Positions 32,059-42,177 are shown, counted from the first letter of the stretch. The stretch is DNA of 64,000 nucleotides from Halobacteriales archaeon QS_1_68_17 (GCA_003021105.1 PXRG01000015.1:62001-126000), one strand, 5' to 3'. The notes: a model not told the origin generated them from the letters alone. Made by a program: numbers and translations.

Positions 32059-33396
32059 CTACTCGACGAACCGGTACTTCCGTTCGCCCATCCGGCCCCA
32101 GCCGTCGAAGACGAACTCGCGCTCGGGCGTGGTGAACGCCTCCACGTCGGCGTCCTCTGCGTGGTTGTGGACGTCGTGGATCTGTTCGTACTCCTCGAAG
32201 GAGAGACCCCGACGCCCGTTGAGCTGTTCGTCGACGTTCAGGTCGGCGATCTCCTCTGTCCAGCCGGGCTGGACGGTCTCGGCGTGGATCTCGGCCTGTG
32301 CCCCGCTGCCGTACGACCCTACGAGGAGGCGCTTCCCGGTCAGTTCCCGGCCGTTCTCGCGCGCCCACTTCAGCCCGCCCGCGCGGGCGACGTGGACCGA
32401 TCCCGTGTACCAGTTGCCGACGTGCCGGGAGATGGTCAGGGTCGGTTTGATCACCCGCTCGTACCAGTCGCGGTACTGTTCGGTGTCCTTCAGGCGGTCC
32501 GTGTACTCGGAGATGGCGTCGAGGTGCTCCTCCTCGGTGTCGAACGCCTCCGGGCGGGGCTGGCGGCCGATGTCGTCCGCCAGCGCGTCCTCGACCTCGG
32601 TGTCCCGGATGATGTGCCGGTAGGCCAGGACCGCCGCCTTCCGGACCATCCCCGGGAACGGCGTGTGGAACGGCCCGAGTTCGTAGTCGTCGGGGTGGAT
32701 GTCGCCGGCGACGCTCTCGAAGTCCTCCATGGCCTCCCGCATCCTGGCGAGGTACACCTGGACGGAGCGTTTGCCGTCGACGCTCGGGAACTGCTGGTTC
32801 GGCTTGAGGAAGTCGGTCTCGTCGGCGCTGCCGTACCCCTGTTCGGGCGACAGTTCCACGAGGTCCGGGTCCTCGCTGACGAGCATGGCCACCGCGCCCG
32901 CACCCTGGGTCGCCTCGCCCGCGTCGCCCCGGGCGTACAGCGCCGTGTCGGTCGCGATCACCAGCGCCGATCGACCCCGGTTGCGCCCCGCCCGGATCCA
33001 GTTGTACGCGTCGTCGACGCTCTGGGTGCCCGACACGCAGGCGAACTTCCGCTCGCCCTTGTTGGCGTGGTGGAAGTCCCCGTCGAAGACCTGCTCCAGA
33101 CAGCCCGCGATGTACGTCGACACCGGCTTGGAGTTGTCGAACGAACTCTCCGTGGCCACGTCGATCCGGCCGATGTCCTGGGGGTGGAGGTCCTTCCGCT
33201 CCATCAGCCGCCGGGCGGCGTTCGCCCCCATCGTCACGATGTCCTCGTAGACGTCGGGGAGCGAACTGCTGTAGAGCCCCAGCCCTTTCGTGTACTTCGC
33301 GGGATCCTCGCCTTTCTCCGGCGCGAACGTCTCCGCCAGGTCCAGTTCGAGCTTGCCTGTCCAGATGTCGATTGCGTCGATGCCGACACTCGCCAT
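32059..33396 (-). CDS. mvaS: Hydroxymethylglutaryl-CoA synthase
   Basis: Condenses acetoacetyl-CoA with acetyl-CoA, first committed step to archaeal isoprenoid lipids. The 445-aa chain contains the general acid region ATESSFDNSK (Glu83), catalytic Cys120 in KFACVSGTQSVDDAYNW, and the His-containing ELGPFHTPFPGM block. Length and motifs match haloarchaeal/bacterial-type MvaS. Upstream, ACTAATAG (33434-33441 region, minus strand reading CTATTAGT) could serve as TATA. It works with the decarboxylase encoded at 24760, though the two genes are not linked in an operon. Confidence 0.95.
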   Translation of the reverse strand: MASVGIDAIDIWTGKLELDLAETFAPEKGEDPAKYTKGLGLYSSSLPDVYEDIVTMGANAARRLMERKDLHPQDIGRIDVATESSFDNSKPVSTYIAGCLEQVFDGDFHHANKGERKFACVSGTQSVDDAYNWIRAGRNRGRSALVIATDTALYARGDAGEATQGAGAVAMLVSEDPDLVELSPEQGYGSADETDFLKPNQQFPSVDGKRSVQVYLARMREAMEDFESVAGDIHPDDYELGPFHTPFPGMVRKAAVLAYRHIIRDTEVEDALADDIGRQPRPEAFDTEEEHLDAISEYTDRLKDTEQYRDWYERVIKPTLTISRHVGNWYTGSVHVARAGGLKWARENGRELTGKRLLVGSYGSGAQAEIHAETVQPGWTEEIADLNVDEQLNGRRGLSFEEYEQIHDVHNHAEDADVEAFTTPEREFVFDGWGRMGERKYRFVE

Positions 33397-33434
33397 GGTT
33401 CCAGTGTGCGCGACCTGGTATAAGGGTTTGTCGA

Positions 33435-35080
33435 CTAATAGTTCGTCGATCGTCGAAATACATCGCCCTCTCGTACGCGCCGGAGTCCCGGTTCTCGGGG
33501 GTTATTATTGTTCTCCTGGTCGGTGTCGGAAGCCCCCTCGGTGTCGGTGATCGTCAGGGTCACGTCGTAGCTTTTCGGCGGCGGCCCGCTGAGCGTGATC
33601 GTCAGCGTCTCCGTACCGCTCGACGAACTGCCCGAGACCGCCGACGAAATAGACGCCGTTTCCGTGTTGCTGGCCGGGCCGCCGTCCTCGACGGTGATGG
33701 TCCCGGTATCGAGATTCCCGTCCGGATCGGTTGCGCTCCAATCGACTGTGACTTCGTAGGTGTCGCCGCCGGTGTTGGTCGCGCTGACAGAGTGGATCGA
33801 TGCCGTCGGGGCCTGGTTGCCGGTCTGTCCCGATGGGTCCTGCCAGTTTACCTCGAACGTCCCGCCGCCACTGCCACCGCCGTCCGCGTCCGTCACCTCG
33901 ATGGTGGCGCTGACGTTCTCAGGTGTGGTGGCGTCGAATCTGCTCGTCGGCTCGACCGCGAACTCCCGTTGACCGACGCCGTGGTCGTGCTGGTGACCGG
34001 GGGCGGGTCGTACTCGAACGCGCCCGTCCCTGGTTGTCGCTCTCGTTCGTGCCGACCGCCGAGACGGTCCCCACGTCCGCGCTCGCGTTCACCTCGACGC
34101 CACTGACGGGGTTGTTGTAGCGGTCGCGCACCTCGACGACGACCCGCTGGGTCCCGTCGTCGGGGACCTTCGTCCCGTTGCCCGTGACGTCGGTCAGAGA
34201 CGCCGAGCCCGGCGACCGCGTGCGCGTCCCGACGCCCACTCTTGCCATGGCGAGCGTGTAGGTCACGCCCGGTTCGAGGTGGACGTGGACCAGATCGAAC
34301 GCCCGGTCGGGGAGCGGTTCGCCCGTCAGGCCGACCACGTGTCCCCCGTTGGTGACCCGCTCGTCCGCGAGCCACGACCGCCAGGTGCTCGCCGACCGCC
34401 GGGTCGGAATCGTCAGCGTGACGTTGCTGGTGGCGTTTCGCACGCTGACCCGCCTGTCGGAACTGCTCAGCGGCTCCACGTCCACGGGTAGGCTCCCCTG
34501 TTCGGTCCGGCCGAGCGACCCGTTCAGGGCGATCACGCGCACGCGCTTCCCGTCGATCAACGCCTGGTCCCTGATGGTGGTGTTCCCCTGCCGGAACTCG
34601 TTGTACAGCACCGTGTTCTCGTAGACCGTCTCGGGGGCGCTCCTGTACTCGTTGTACCGGGGCCGGTAGACCAGCCCGCCGGTACTGTAGGCGCGCGTGG
34701 TGCCGTTCCAGAAGTCGCCGGTCTCGCCCGTCACCGTCGCGTTCGAAAGCGAGACGTTGACCGCGGCCGACCCGGTGCCGACCGTCCGTAGCGACCCTAC
34801 CGGCGGCTCGGTGTTCAGCGCCACCAGCCGGCTCGGGTAGCTGGTCCCGAGCGGGACCGTCACCGATCCTGTCGACTGGCGGTTCGGCATCGAAACGATC
34901 GCGCCACGGAGCTCCTGGAGCTGTTGCTGGACGTTCCGGTTGTAGGTGAACTCGACCTGGCGGTTCCGGTCCGGCACGACGACGGCCTGGCAGGACGTAA
35001 ACGCGACGACGAGAATCCCGAACAACAGGATCGCGCCGATCTGGATTGATTACGCGCGTCTGTCCTCCAGGAACGGGATT
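33435..35080 (-). pseudogene. Pilin-like/Ig-like surface protein gene, broken
   Basis: Three successive minus-strand frames give one protein: (35025-34021) a hydrophobic start GAILLFGILVVAFTSCQAVVVP typical of haloarchaeal pilin-like proteins, then a ~300-residue beta-rich region and an Ig-like VRDRYNNPVSGVEVNASAD; (34020-33966) FEYDPPPVTSTTTASVNG; (33965-33435) FAVEPTSRFDATTPENVSAT and a Ser/Thr-rich Ig-like end. Single-base deletions near 34020 and 33965 separate the frames. In addition a TAA interrupts the conserved N-terminal DRRA..IQIGA stretch (35050 region), and no ATG is found upstream. Decay is likely, unless several bases are misread. Confidence 0.65.
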
Positions 35081-35127
35081 GTTAACCGCGAGTAGGAGTT
35101 AAAAATCTGTTTGCCCGCCGCCGGCCG

Positions 35128-35709
35128 CTAGTCCTCGTCCTCTTCGACGACCTCGGGGTCGCTCATGGCCGTCTGGAGGCTGTCGAGGCCGTTGACCCAC
35201 TCGGCGACCAGTCCGAACTCGAGGTCCTCTGCCAGCCCCATGTCCAGTTCCGCGCCGTCGATGATCAGCGTGCCCGCCTGGGCGCAGTAGCCGAGCGCCG
35301 CGTCGAGTTCTTCCTCGGCCTCGGCGTCGCTGGCCGCGCGGACGTACCCCTCGACGGTCCCCTCCTCGGCGGGGCCGTCCGCGACGTACTCCTCGGCGGC
35401 GTAGAAGACACAGACAAGCGAGGTCTGCACGCCGTCGACGAGCATCAGTTTCTCCTCGTCGTCAATCTCGACCTCGTCGAGGACGATCTCGCGGATGTCG
35501 GCCAGTTCGGCCAGCGCGGTCTCCTCGTCGATCTCGCCTTCCTCGTGGGCCGTGATGATCTTGGCGACCGCGATGGCGGTGTCGTCCTGCAGGTTCAACA
35601 GCAGTCGCGCAGAGTCCTCGTCCTCCGGGTCGAGTTCCTCTTCCCGTATCCTGTCGATCCAGTTTTGCCACCGTTCCTCGGTGTAGAACTCCCCGGGCGG
35701 CGTGCTCAT
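35128..35709 (-). CDS. DUF2150 family protein
   Basis: A 193-aa, strongly acidic protein starting MSTPPGEFYTEERWQNWIDR, the hallmark of archaeal DUF2150. LLLNLQDDTAIAVAKI and VQTSLVCVFYAAEEY follow. Predicted mostly helical, cytoplasmic. No enzymatic motif. ATG 35709 is chosen because the conserved start is present; an in-frame extension to 35808 adds unrelated sequence. Function unknown. Confidence 0.88.
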   Translation of the reverse strand: MSTPPGEFYTEERWQNWIDRIREEELDPEDEDSARLLLNLQDDTAIAVAKIITAHEEGEIDEETALAELADIREIVLDEVEIDDEEKLMLVDGVQTSLVCVFYAAEEYVADGPAEEGTVEGYVRAASDAEAEEELDAALGYCAQAGTLIIDGAELDMGLAEDLEFGLVAEWVNGLDSLQTAMSDPEVVEEDED

Positions 35710-35823
35710 ACCTGCCCCTACGGTCGCCCGCTGATAGTCCTTTCCCTTGAGGCGCTCGCTCGGGCCGCGGCCGTCGCTCGACACCGTCGCGTCTCCCGGA
35801 ACGGCCACCGGGCCGGTCGCCTG

Positions 35824-36027
35824 TCACCTGTCCTCGGCGTACAACCGCACCAACCCACACTCCGGACACAACACGGCGGTGACCTCCCGTTTCTCGTTCA
35901 TCCCGAGCCGGCCGAGAATCCCGCCCCGTCTCTCGTCGGTCTTGACGTGTGGCTGGTAGGCGTCCGTCATCCCGAAGGTCACCGGCTCCATGGTCACGCC
36001 GCAGTCCGGACACCGGCGCGTCGTCAC
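35824..36027 (-). CDS. Zinc-ribbon protein (67 aa)
   Basis: VTTRRCPDCGVTMEPVTFG ... VLCPECGLVRLYAEDR: two CPxCG knuckles spaced ~45 residues apart make one zinc ribbon. GTG start at 36027 overlaps the TGA of the TatD-like gene by 3 bp (GTGA), so the two are co-translated; no ATG lies near. Function unknown; such small ribbons often join RNA- or protein-binding complexes. Confidence 0.8.
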   Translation of the reverse strand: MTTRRCPDCGVTMEPVTFGMTDAYQPHVKTDERRGGILGRLGMNEKREVTAVLCPECGLVRLYAEDR

Positions 36028-36866
36028 GGTTCGTCGAGCGTGGCCGCGGTGTCGATGCCGTACACGCGGGCGGGCGTCTCGACGTGGGCCGTCCGGATGG
36101 CGTCGTCGTACCCCCGTTCGCGGAGCCAGCGGACCCGCCGCGGAACGGTTTTCGGACCGAGCACCGCCCCCGGCCGGTCGGGGTCGTCGAGGAAGTCCGT
36201 CTCCATCAGGAACGGCCCTTCGTCCCCTGCGGCGGTTTCCAGTTCGTCCTTGTCGGAAATGACGCTGGGGATCGGTCCCTGCAGGCGACCGCCCGAGTAG
36301 TGTTTGACCACGCGCTCGCGGGGCAGGCCGCGGTCCTCGGCCCACTCGGCGACCCGGGTGAAGTCCTCGCCGCCCTCGGTGTGGAGTTGCACCGCACACC
36401 CCGTCTCCGCCCCGAGTTCGAAGGCGTGTTTCATCACGTCGTTCGAGGCCGCCCATACGTCGTCGTCGACCTCGTAGTGCGGCCGTCCGGACTTCAGGGC
36501 CAGCGCCGGTCCGTCCGCGACGTACTCCGCGGCCACGTCGAGGCCGGCCTGCATCAGGTCCCGGGCCTCGGCGGCGGTGTACCCCCGGTCCGTCAGTTGC
36601 GAGATCAGCGCCGGGTGGACGCCGAGCACCGGCCAGGCACGCCCCGGCAGGCGGTCGCTGGCCGCCACGACCACGTCGACTGTGAGGTCGAACACCTCGC
36701 GGAAGCCGTCGGCGTCGTCGACCTCGCCCACGAGGTGCCACGACGGTTTGTTCACGACCAGGAGGTGTGTACCCCCGGCCTCGGCGAACGTCTCGGCGGC
36801 CGCCCCCCCGCGCCCGTTGACCGGATCGAGGTGGAGGTGGTTGTCGAGAACGGGCGTCCCGTCCAT
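36024..36866 (-). CDS. TatD-family metal-dependent hydrolase
   Basis: A 280-aa TIM-barrel hydrolase. The N-terminal metal motif VLDNHLHLDP (His9, His11), then WPVLGVHPALISQ, GCAVQLHTEGGEDF, VVKHYSGG and FLMETDFLDDPDRP (the C-terminal Asp ligand) match the archaeal TatD branch. Likely a 3'-5' exonuclease or other phosphoesterase/amidohydrolase; substrate unknown. It overlaps the downstream zinc-ribbon gene, so the two may work together. Confidence 0.88.
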   Translation of the reverse strand: MDGTPVLDNHLHLDPVNGRGGAAAETFAEAGGTHLLVVNKPSWHLVGEVDDADGFREVFDLTVDVVVAASDRLPGRAWPVLGVHPALISQLTDRGYTAAEARDLMQAGLDVAAEYVADGPALALKSGRPHYEVDDDVWAASNDVMKHAFELGAETGCAVQLHTEGGEDFTRVAEWAEDRGLPRERVVKHYSGGRLQGPIPSVISDKDELETAAGDEGPFLMETDFLDDPDRPGAVLGPKTVPRRVRWLRERGYDDAIRTAHVETPARVYGIDTAATLDEP

Positions 36867-36926
36867 ACGCCCGCTGGGTCGCCGCGGGGCAAAAACGGTT
36901 CGTCTCAGAGACCGTCCCGCCGGGAG

Positions 36927-37370
36927 TTACTCGAGCGTGACGGCCTTGTGGGCCGCGTTCCTGAGCGCGTCCGAGCGGCCGTACTCCCCGGGAGCGATGG
37001 CGACCGTCTCCATCCCCCGGCGGGCGGCCGCCTCGACGACCGGCTTGAAGTCAGTATCGCGGGAGGCGATCACCAGCACGTCGATGTCGCCGTCGACGAG
37101 CAGTTCGGTCGCTTCGACGGCGAGTTTCACGTCCACGTCGCCGCTGGTGACGACCACGTCGAACCCGCGGGCTTCGGCGGCCTGGATCAGCCCCGGCGTG
37201 GCGTGCTCGTCGAGGTAGAGCCGCGCGGCCGCGAGCGTCCCCTGGTCGGCCGCGGCCGCCCTGACGTCGTCCAAGTCCACGTCGAACTCGCTCCGCAGGA
37301 CGTTCGGCCCATCGACGAATAGTCCGACGCGATCGGCCCCGCTGCCGAACAGCCACCCGGGTCGACGCAT
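36927..37370 (-). CDS. NYN-domain (PIN-like) nuclease family protein
   Basis: A 147-aa NYN/LabA-like protein: VGLFVDGPNVLRSEFDVD provides the first Asp and Asn of the active site, GDVDVKLAVEA and VIASRDTDFKPVVEAA provide the others, as in PIN-type ribonucleases. Belongs to the TIGR00288-like archaeal group. The start MRRPGWLFG at 37370 keeps the complete domain. Presumed RNA-cleaving; no partner gene. Confidence 0.87.
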   Translation of the reverse strand: MRRPGWLFGSGADRVGLFVDGPNVLRSEFDVDLDDVRAAAADQGTLAAARLYLDEHATPGLIQAAEARGFDVVVTSGDVDVKLAVEATELLVDGDIDVLVIASRDTDFKPVVEAAARRGMETVAIAPGEYGRSDALRNAAHKAVTLE

Positions 37371-37505
37371 GCGGGTGGCTACACCGCCACCCGATATATC
37401 AGTACTGATGGTCCCCCCGACCACGGAATCGGCCTCTGTGCGCGTCCACCGGACCGACGGTCGGGAAGTCAGAACGCATTTACTTTCCGGCAGATGATTT
37501 TGGCC

Positions 37506-38324
37506 ATGGAACGCCGTGCCCTCCTCTCTGCTCTCGGCGTCGTCGGCCTGTCGACTCTCGCCGGATGTGACGAGAGTCGGTCCCCGGACGAACCGACGAC
37601 TGATAGCCGGGCAACCCCCCGTCGGGACTACCCCGACGGAGCGGGACCGGACCATATCGACTTCTCGACGCTCGAATCGGACGACGAGACGGTTCTGCAG
37701 GCACCCCGAGTGCACTGGGATTCGTTCGCCATCGTCTACAGCGAACCGCCCGGCCGCCGGCGCGTCGAGGGGGACTACTACGTCAACTCCTCGACCGGCG
37801 CGGTCATCTCCCACCTCTGGTACGGCGCGAAGGACTACCGGAACGGCGACGCCTACGCGTACGTCCAGCCCGCGGAGCGGATCCCCGACGACCGCCGACG
37901 CGAGGAGTACGAATCGGATCCGTCGTTCGTCTACGACGACGAAACCGACGCGTACTACCGGTACGACCGCCAGTACGGGCAGGTCGCTCCCACGAACGTC
38001 GGCCGGCACACGGAAATTCTCGAACACTACGGCTGGGAGGCGACCGACACGAGCACCCACTACGGCGTCCCCGTGATAGAGTACCAACTATCCGCGGGCG
38101 AGCCGGGCGACTCCCGCGTCCCGCCAGCGACCGAAGGCACCCTCCTGCTCGGGGTCGAGAACGGGATTATCTACGCTTTCGATCTCACCGTCGACGGCGA
38201 CGAGGGGGAGCTTCGTTACACCTACAGCGTTCGTCCGGCCCCGTTTCCGGACCACAGCTGGGTAGAGACGGCCCGAACGGTCGCCGGGGCGAACAGTTCC
38301 GCGGAGCGTACAGAATCCGGATGA
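37506..38324 (+). CDS. Secreted lipoprotein, function unknown
   Basis: A 272-aa exported protein. Signal MERRALLSALGVVGLSTLAGC ends in a lipobox LAGC (Cys21), and the ERRALL start hints at Tat export. The mature part is acidic and Tyr-rich, with residues such as DAYYRYDRQYGQ and a beta-sandwich-like alternation, but I recognise no family. A second in-frame ATG at 37494 would add four residues. AT-rich TTTACTTTCC about 30 nt upstream may be the TATA box. Confidence 0.75.
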   Translation: MERRALLSALGVVGLSTLAGCDESRSPDEPTTDSRATPRRDYPDGAGPDHIDFSTLESDDETVLQAPRVHWDSFAIVYSEPPGRRRVEGDYYVNSSTGAVISHLWYGAKDYRNGDAYAYVQPAERIPDDRRREEYESDPSFVYDDETDAYYRYDRQYGQVAPTNVGRHTEILEHYGWEATDTSTHYGVPVIEYQLSAGEPGDSRVPPATEGTLLLGVENGIIYAFDLTVDGDEGELRYTYSVRPAPFPDHSWVETARTVAGANSSAERTESG

Positions 38325-38334
38325 GTACACCGCG

Positions 38335-38425
38335 GTGACAGGTGCAACACCCGGCGGACCAGCGGCGACAGGTGCAACACTCGTCGGACCAGCGGCGACA
38401 GGTGCAACACCCGTCGGACCACTGG
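38335..38425 (+). repeat. Three tandem copies of a 30-bp repeat
   Basis: GGTGCAACACCCGTCGGACC plus AGCGGCGACA repeats at 38341, 38371 and 38401 with one or two mismatches each; a partial copy precedes. It fills the start of the 296-bp gap between the lipoprotein gene and the antiporter gene. The unit length is a multiple of three and open in several frames, but no start signal supports translation. The rest of the gap (38426-38620) shows nothing recognisable except the antiporter promoter region. Confidence 0.85.
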
Positions 38426-38620
38426 GGAAGGAGCGCGAACTGGCGTCTGCGAACCGGCTCCTCCCACTGCCTCTCACACTTTTCCTCCGACTCCCACCGG
38501 CGTCCGGCCTCGTGGCCGGCGGTAGCGGACGCGTCGGACCGGGGCGGGAGTCGGGCGAGGCCGCCCCGGTCGGCCTCGACGACAATCCCTATCAGCGTCC
38601 CGTCGGTAGGTGCGGGTACA

Positions 38621-40327
38621 ATGGTAACTGGCGGCATCGACGTGGCGCTGTTGGTCGATCTGCTCGCGGTGTTCATCATCGCCGCGGTCGTCGGAATCCT
38701 CGTCGCAAAGGTGGGTCGATTCCCCTACACGGTCGCGCTTTTGCTCGCGGGGGTCGCCGCCTCCGTCCTGGGGGTGACCGTCGACATCGAACTCTCCCAC
38801 GACCTCATTCTGCTCGTTTTGCTCCCGCCGCTCCTCTTCGAGGGGGCGGCGACGACCGACCTGGAACGGTTCCGCCGGAACCTGGCCCCGATCCTGACGC
38901 TGGCGGTCCCCGGGCTTTTGATCTCGATCGCGGTCCTCGGGACTCTCGGGACCGTCGCCTTCGGGTTCGCGCCGCTGGTGGCGTTGCTTTTCGCCGCGAT
39001 GATCCTGCCGACCGACCCCGTCTCGGTGCTGGCGCTGTTCGAGGAACTGGGCGCGCCCGACAGGCTGGCGGTGCTCGTCGAGGGCGAGAGCCTCATCAAC
39101 GACGGCGTCGGGGTCGTCGTGTTCACCGCGTTGCTGACGCTCGTCGTCGAGGGCGCGACCACGAGTACGCTGCTCGATCCCGCGACGCTCTGGAACACGG
39201 CCGTCGAGATCGCCGTGGTGAGCGCGGGGGGCCTGATCGTCGGCCTCGGGGCCGGCTACGTCGTCTACCGGGTAATGGTGAACCTCGACGAGCACATGAC
39301 CGAGATCGTGCTGACGATCGTCCTCGCCTACGGATCGTTCATCCTCGCGGAGCACTACCTCGGCGTCAGCGGCGTCATTGCGACCGTCGTCGCCGGCCTG
39401 TTCGTCGGGAACCGCGGCGCGGACTACGCGATGAGCTCGCGGACGAAGATCTCCGTCTTCAACACCTGGGAGACCGGCGCGTTCATCGTCAACACGTTCA
39501 TCTTCGTGATGATCGGCGTCGTCACGCCGATCCGGAACCTCCTGGCCCACGCCGACATGATTCTCGTCGCCATCCCGCTGGTGCTGGTCGCGCGTGCGGC
39601 CGTGGTCTACCCCCTGACCGCGCTGGTCAACCGGTTCTCAGAACCGACCGTCTCCCGGTCGTACCAGCACGTCATGGTGTGGGGCGGGCTCCACGCCTCG
39701 ATCCCAATCGCGCTGGTGCTCGGCCTGCCGACCGAGGGCATCCTCACGCCCGACCTCCGGACCGACCTGCGGGCGATGGTGTTCGCGGTCGCCGCGTTCA
39801 GTCTCGTCGTCCAGGGGCTGACGATGGGGCGGTTGCTCGACCGCCTCGGCGTCGTCACCAGGAGCGACGCCGAGGAACTGTTCGAGTTGCTCGTCGGCCG
39901 GTCCAGGGCCGTCGACGCCGCCCTGGAGGCCGCGGCCGAACTCCACGACCGGGGGGACATCCCGCGCGAGGTCTACGAGGACTTCACCGCCGAGTACGAA
40001 CGCGAGAAGGCCGACCTCGACGACGCCATCTCCCAACTGCTCGACGAGAACCCCCAACTGCGACGCGAACAGCTGCTGACGGCCGAACGACAGGTGCTCC
40101 AGCGGGAGAAGAGCGCGATCATGGGTACCGTCCGGACTGGCACCGTCGGCGACGACGTCGGGGAACGGCTGCTCGAAGAGGTCTACATCAAGCTCGACCG
40201 GCTTCACGAGGGCGAAAGTACCGTGGAGGCCGACCGGGAGGCCTACGAGGAGTTCTGGCGCTCGCGGGCCGCCGACTACGGCCTCGACGGCGTCGCCGTC
40301 CCGGACGCCGAGCCGGCCGAACGGTAG
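38621..40327 (+). CDS. Na+/H+ antiporter, CPA1/NhaP type
   Basis: A 568-aa membrane protein with about 12 hydrophobic helices in residues ~5-400 and a soluble, acidic C-terminal region (~410-568). The ion-binding region of CPA1 antiporters is visible as MILPTDPVSVLALFEE (Asp) and EGESLINDGVGVVVF (Asn-Asp). Exports Na+ in exchange for H+, important for pH and salt balance. ATG 38621 puts the first helix at residue 7. No regulator domain such as TrkA-C or CBS is recognised in the tail. Confidence 0.92.
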   Translation: MVTGGIDVALLVDLLAVFIIAAVVGILVAKVGRFPYTVALLLAGVAASVLGVTVDIELSHDLILLVLLPPLLFEGAATTDLERFRRNLAPILTLAVPGLLISIAVLGTLGTVAFGFAPLVALLFAAMILPTDPVSVLALFEELGAPDRLAVLVEGESLINDGVGVVVFTALLTLVVEGATTSTLLDPATLWNTAVEIAVVSAGGLIVGLGAGYVVYRVMVNLDEHMTEIVLTIVLAYGSFILAEHYLGVSGVIATVVAGLFVGNRGADYAMSSRTKISVFNTWETGAFIVNTFIFVMIGVVTPIRNLLAHADMILVAIPLVLVARAAVVYPLTALVNRFSEPTVSRSYQHVMVWGGLHASIPIALVLGLPTEGILTPDLRTDLRAMVFAVAAFSLVVQGLTMGRLLDRLGVVTRSDAEELFELLVGRSRAVDAALEAAAELHDRGDIPREVYEDFTAEYEREKADLDDAISQLLDENPQLRREQLLTAERQVLQREKSAIMGTVRTGTVGDDVGERLLEEVYIKLDRLHEGESTVEADREAYEEFWRSRAADYGLDGVAVPDAEPAER

Positions 40328-40481
40328 CTGGTCGACCGCCTCGGCAGCGGCGTCTCGTCGGAACGGTCCCGCCGCTCGCGCGGCGACCCCGCGGTTTGCT
40401 ATAGCGGATAGCGGTGTACGCGTCCCGCCTCGGGGACCGGGATGGCAAAGAGTTACGGCTCTCGGCGGTCGATTCGGGGGT

Positions 40482-41573
40482 ATGCCCCAACGGGAAACCC
40501 CCCTGCACGACGCACACGCCGACTCCGGGGCGTCGTTTACGGATTTCGGCGGGTGGGACATGCCGGTCGAGTTCGACTCGATCCGGACCGAACACGCCGC
40601 GGTCCGCGAGTCGGCCGGCAAGTTCGACGTCTCGCACATGGGCGAGATCGCCGTGTCGGGTCCCGACGCGGCCGCCCTGATGCAACGGCTCGTGACGAAC
40701 GACGTCGAGCGTCTCGATCCCGGCGAGGCGCTGTACGCGGCTATCGTCGACCCCAAGGGGATCATGCTCGACGACACCATCGTCTACCGACCGCCCGAGG
40801 AGGGAAACCACGACTGGCTGTTCGTGCCCAACGCCGGCCACGACGGGGAGATGTACGACCGCTGGCAGTCACACCGCGACGAGTGGGGACTCGACGCCAC
40901 GGTCGAGAACGTGACCGAATCGTACGGCATGATCGCCCTCCAGGGGCCGGACAGCGAGTCGTTGCTGGCCGCCGAGACGGACGCCGACCTCGCCGCTCTC
41001 GGCCACAACGACCACGTCTTCGCCGACGTGGCGGGCGTCGAGTCGATGGTCGCACGCGGCGGCTACACCGGCGAGGACGGCTTCGAGTTGCTGGTCCCGT
41101 GGGACGAGGCCGGGACCGTCTGGTCTGCGCTGGACTGCCAGCCCTGCGGGCTGGGCGCGCGCGACACGCTCCGGCTGGAGATGGGTTTTCTCCTCTCGGG
41201 CCAGGAGTTCGATCCCGAATCCGAACCCCGCACCCCCTACGAGGCCGGGATCGGGTGGACGGTCGCCCTCGACACCCCGTTCGTCGGGCGGGACGCCCTC
41301 GAACGCGTCGACGCCGAGGGCGTCGCGGAGGAACTGGTCGGCGTCGAGATGATCGACCGCGGCATCCCCCGCCACGGGTACGACCTCAGAATCCCCGGAG
41401 GCGACGACGTCGGCCACCTCACGAGCGGCACCATGAGCCCGACGCTCGGGCGCGGGATCGGCCTCGGGTACGTCGGGGTCGATCACGCCGACCCCGGGAC
41501 GGAGGTCCGGGTCGTCGTCCGCGGCGAACCGAAAAAGGCACGGATCACCGTGCCCCCATTCCTAGACCGATGA
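40482..41573 (+). CDS. gcvT: Glycine cleavage system T protein (aminomethyltransferase)
   Basis: Takes the methylamine group from lipoyl-H protein to tetrahydrofolate, releasing ammonia. The 363-aa product contains [62 protein letters not shown] and [18 protein letters not shown], all conserved in GcvT. Its TGA overlaps the gcvH ATG. The P-protein genes are 7 kb away on the other strand (49088-51844). Confidence 0.96.
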   Translation: MPQRETPLHDAHADSGASFTDFGGWDMPVEFDSIRTEHAAVRESAGKFDVSHMGEIAVSGPDAAALMQRLVTNDVERLDPGEALYAAIVDPKGIMLDDTIVYRPPEEGNHDWLFVPNAGHDGEMYDRWQSHRDEWGLDATVENVTESYGMIALQGPDSESLLAAETDADLAALGHNDHVFADVAGVESMVARGGYTGEDGFELLVPWDEAGTVWSALDCQPCGLGARDTLRLEMGFLLSGQEFDPESEPRTPYEAGIGWTVALDTPFVGRDALERVDAEGVAEELVGVEMIDRGIPRHGYDLRIPGGDDVGHLTSGTMSPTLGRGIGLGYVGVDHADPGTEVRVVVRGEPKKARITVPPFLDR

Positions 41574-41953
41574 GCTTCGAGATTCCCGAGGACTGCCGGT
41601 TCCTGGAGTCCCACGAGTGGGCGCGCGCCGAGAACGGGACCGTCCGGGTCGGCATCTCCGACTTCGCACAGGACGAACTCGGCGACATCGTCTTCGTGGA
41701 ACTGCCGGGGGAAGGCGACGCGGTCGCCAGGGGCGAGGACTTCGGCGTCATCGAGAGCATCAAGGCCGTCTCGGACCTCTACACGCCGGTCTCGGGGACG
41801 GTCGCGGCCGCCAACGACGACCTCGTCGACGCGCCGGAACTGGTCAACGACGACCCGTACGGCGACGGCTGGATGATCGAGGTCGACCCCGACGACGAGT
41901 CGGAACTCGACGACCTGCTCTCGCCCGACGAGTACGAGGCACAGATCGACTGA
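41570..41953 (+). CDS. gcvH: Glycine cleavage system H protein
   Basis: Lipoyl carrier that shuttles aminomethyl groups between P, T and L proteins. The 127-aa product has the lipoyl-lysine motif [19 protein letters not shown] and the upstream [20 protein letters not shown]. Length is standard. The ATG overlaps the gcvT stop (ATGA), so the two are translationally coupled. Confidence 0.97.
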   Translation: MSFEIPEDCRFLESHEWARAENGTVRVGISDFAQDELGDIVFVELPGEGDAVARGEDFGVIESIKAVSDLYTPVSGTVAAANDDLVDAPELVNDDPYGDGWMIEVDPDDESELDDLLSPDEYEAQID

Positions 41954-42078
41954 TCCTTCTCGCCACGTCCGGGATCGCCACCGGTCGAGGGCCCCCGTTT
42001 CGCTCCCGGCGATAAATCACATGCCTGTTTATCGATCCCGTTGCGCGCTGTATCGGTCGCGCCAGGATCTGGATGGGC

Positions 42079-42172
42079 GCGTCGACCCCGGTCTCTGGAT
42101 CGCGCCGACGACGGCCTCTCGATCGCGTCGACCCCGGTCGGTCGCGCCGACGAGGCCGGGACGGGATCGGTC
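42079..42172 (+). repeat. Degenerate 46-bp direct repeat
   Basis: GCGTCGACCCCGGTC occurs at 42079 and 42125, each followed by a degenerate TCGCGCCGACGA block. It lies in the gap 41954-42177 between gcvH and the convergent lipoprotein gene; nothing else is seen in this gap apart from an AT-rich GATAAATCACATGCCTGTTT at 42011, possibly an old promoter. Confidence 0.5.
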
Positions 42173-42177
42173 GCGGT

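Noticed and set aside
38341-38620. N-terminal extension of the antiporter through the 30-bp repeats
   Set aside because: The frame is open, but it would put a ~93-residue Arg/Gln/Pro-rich segment before the first membrane helix; ATG 38621 fits the family.
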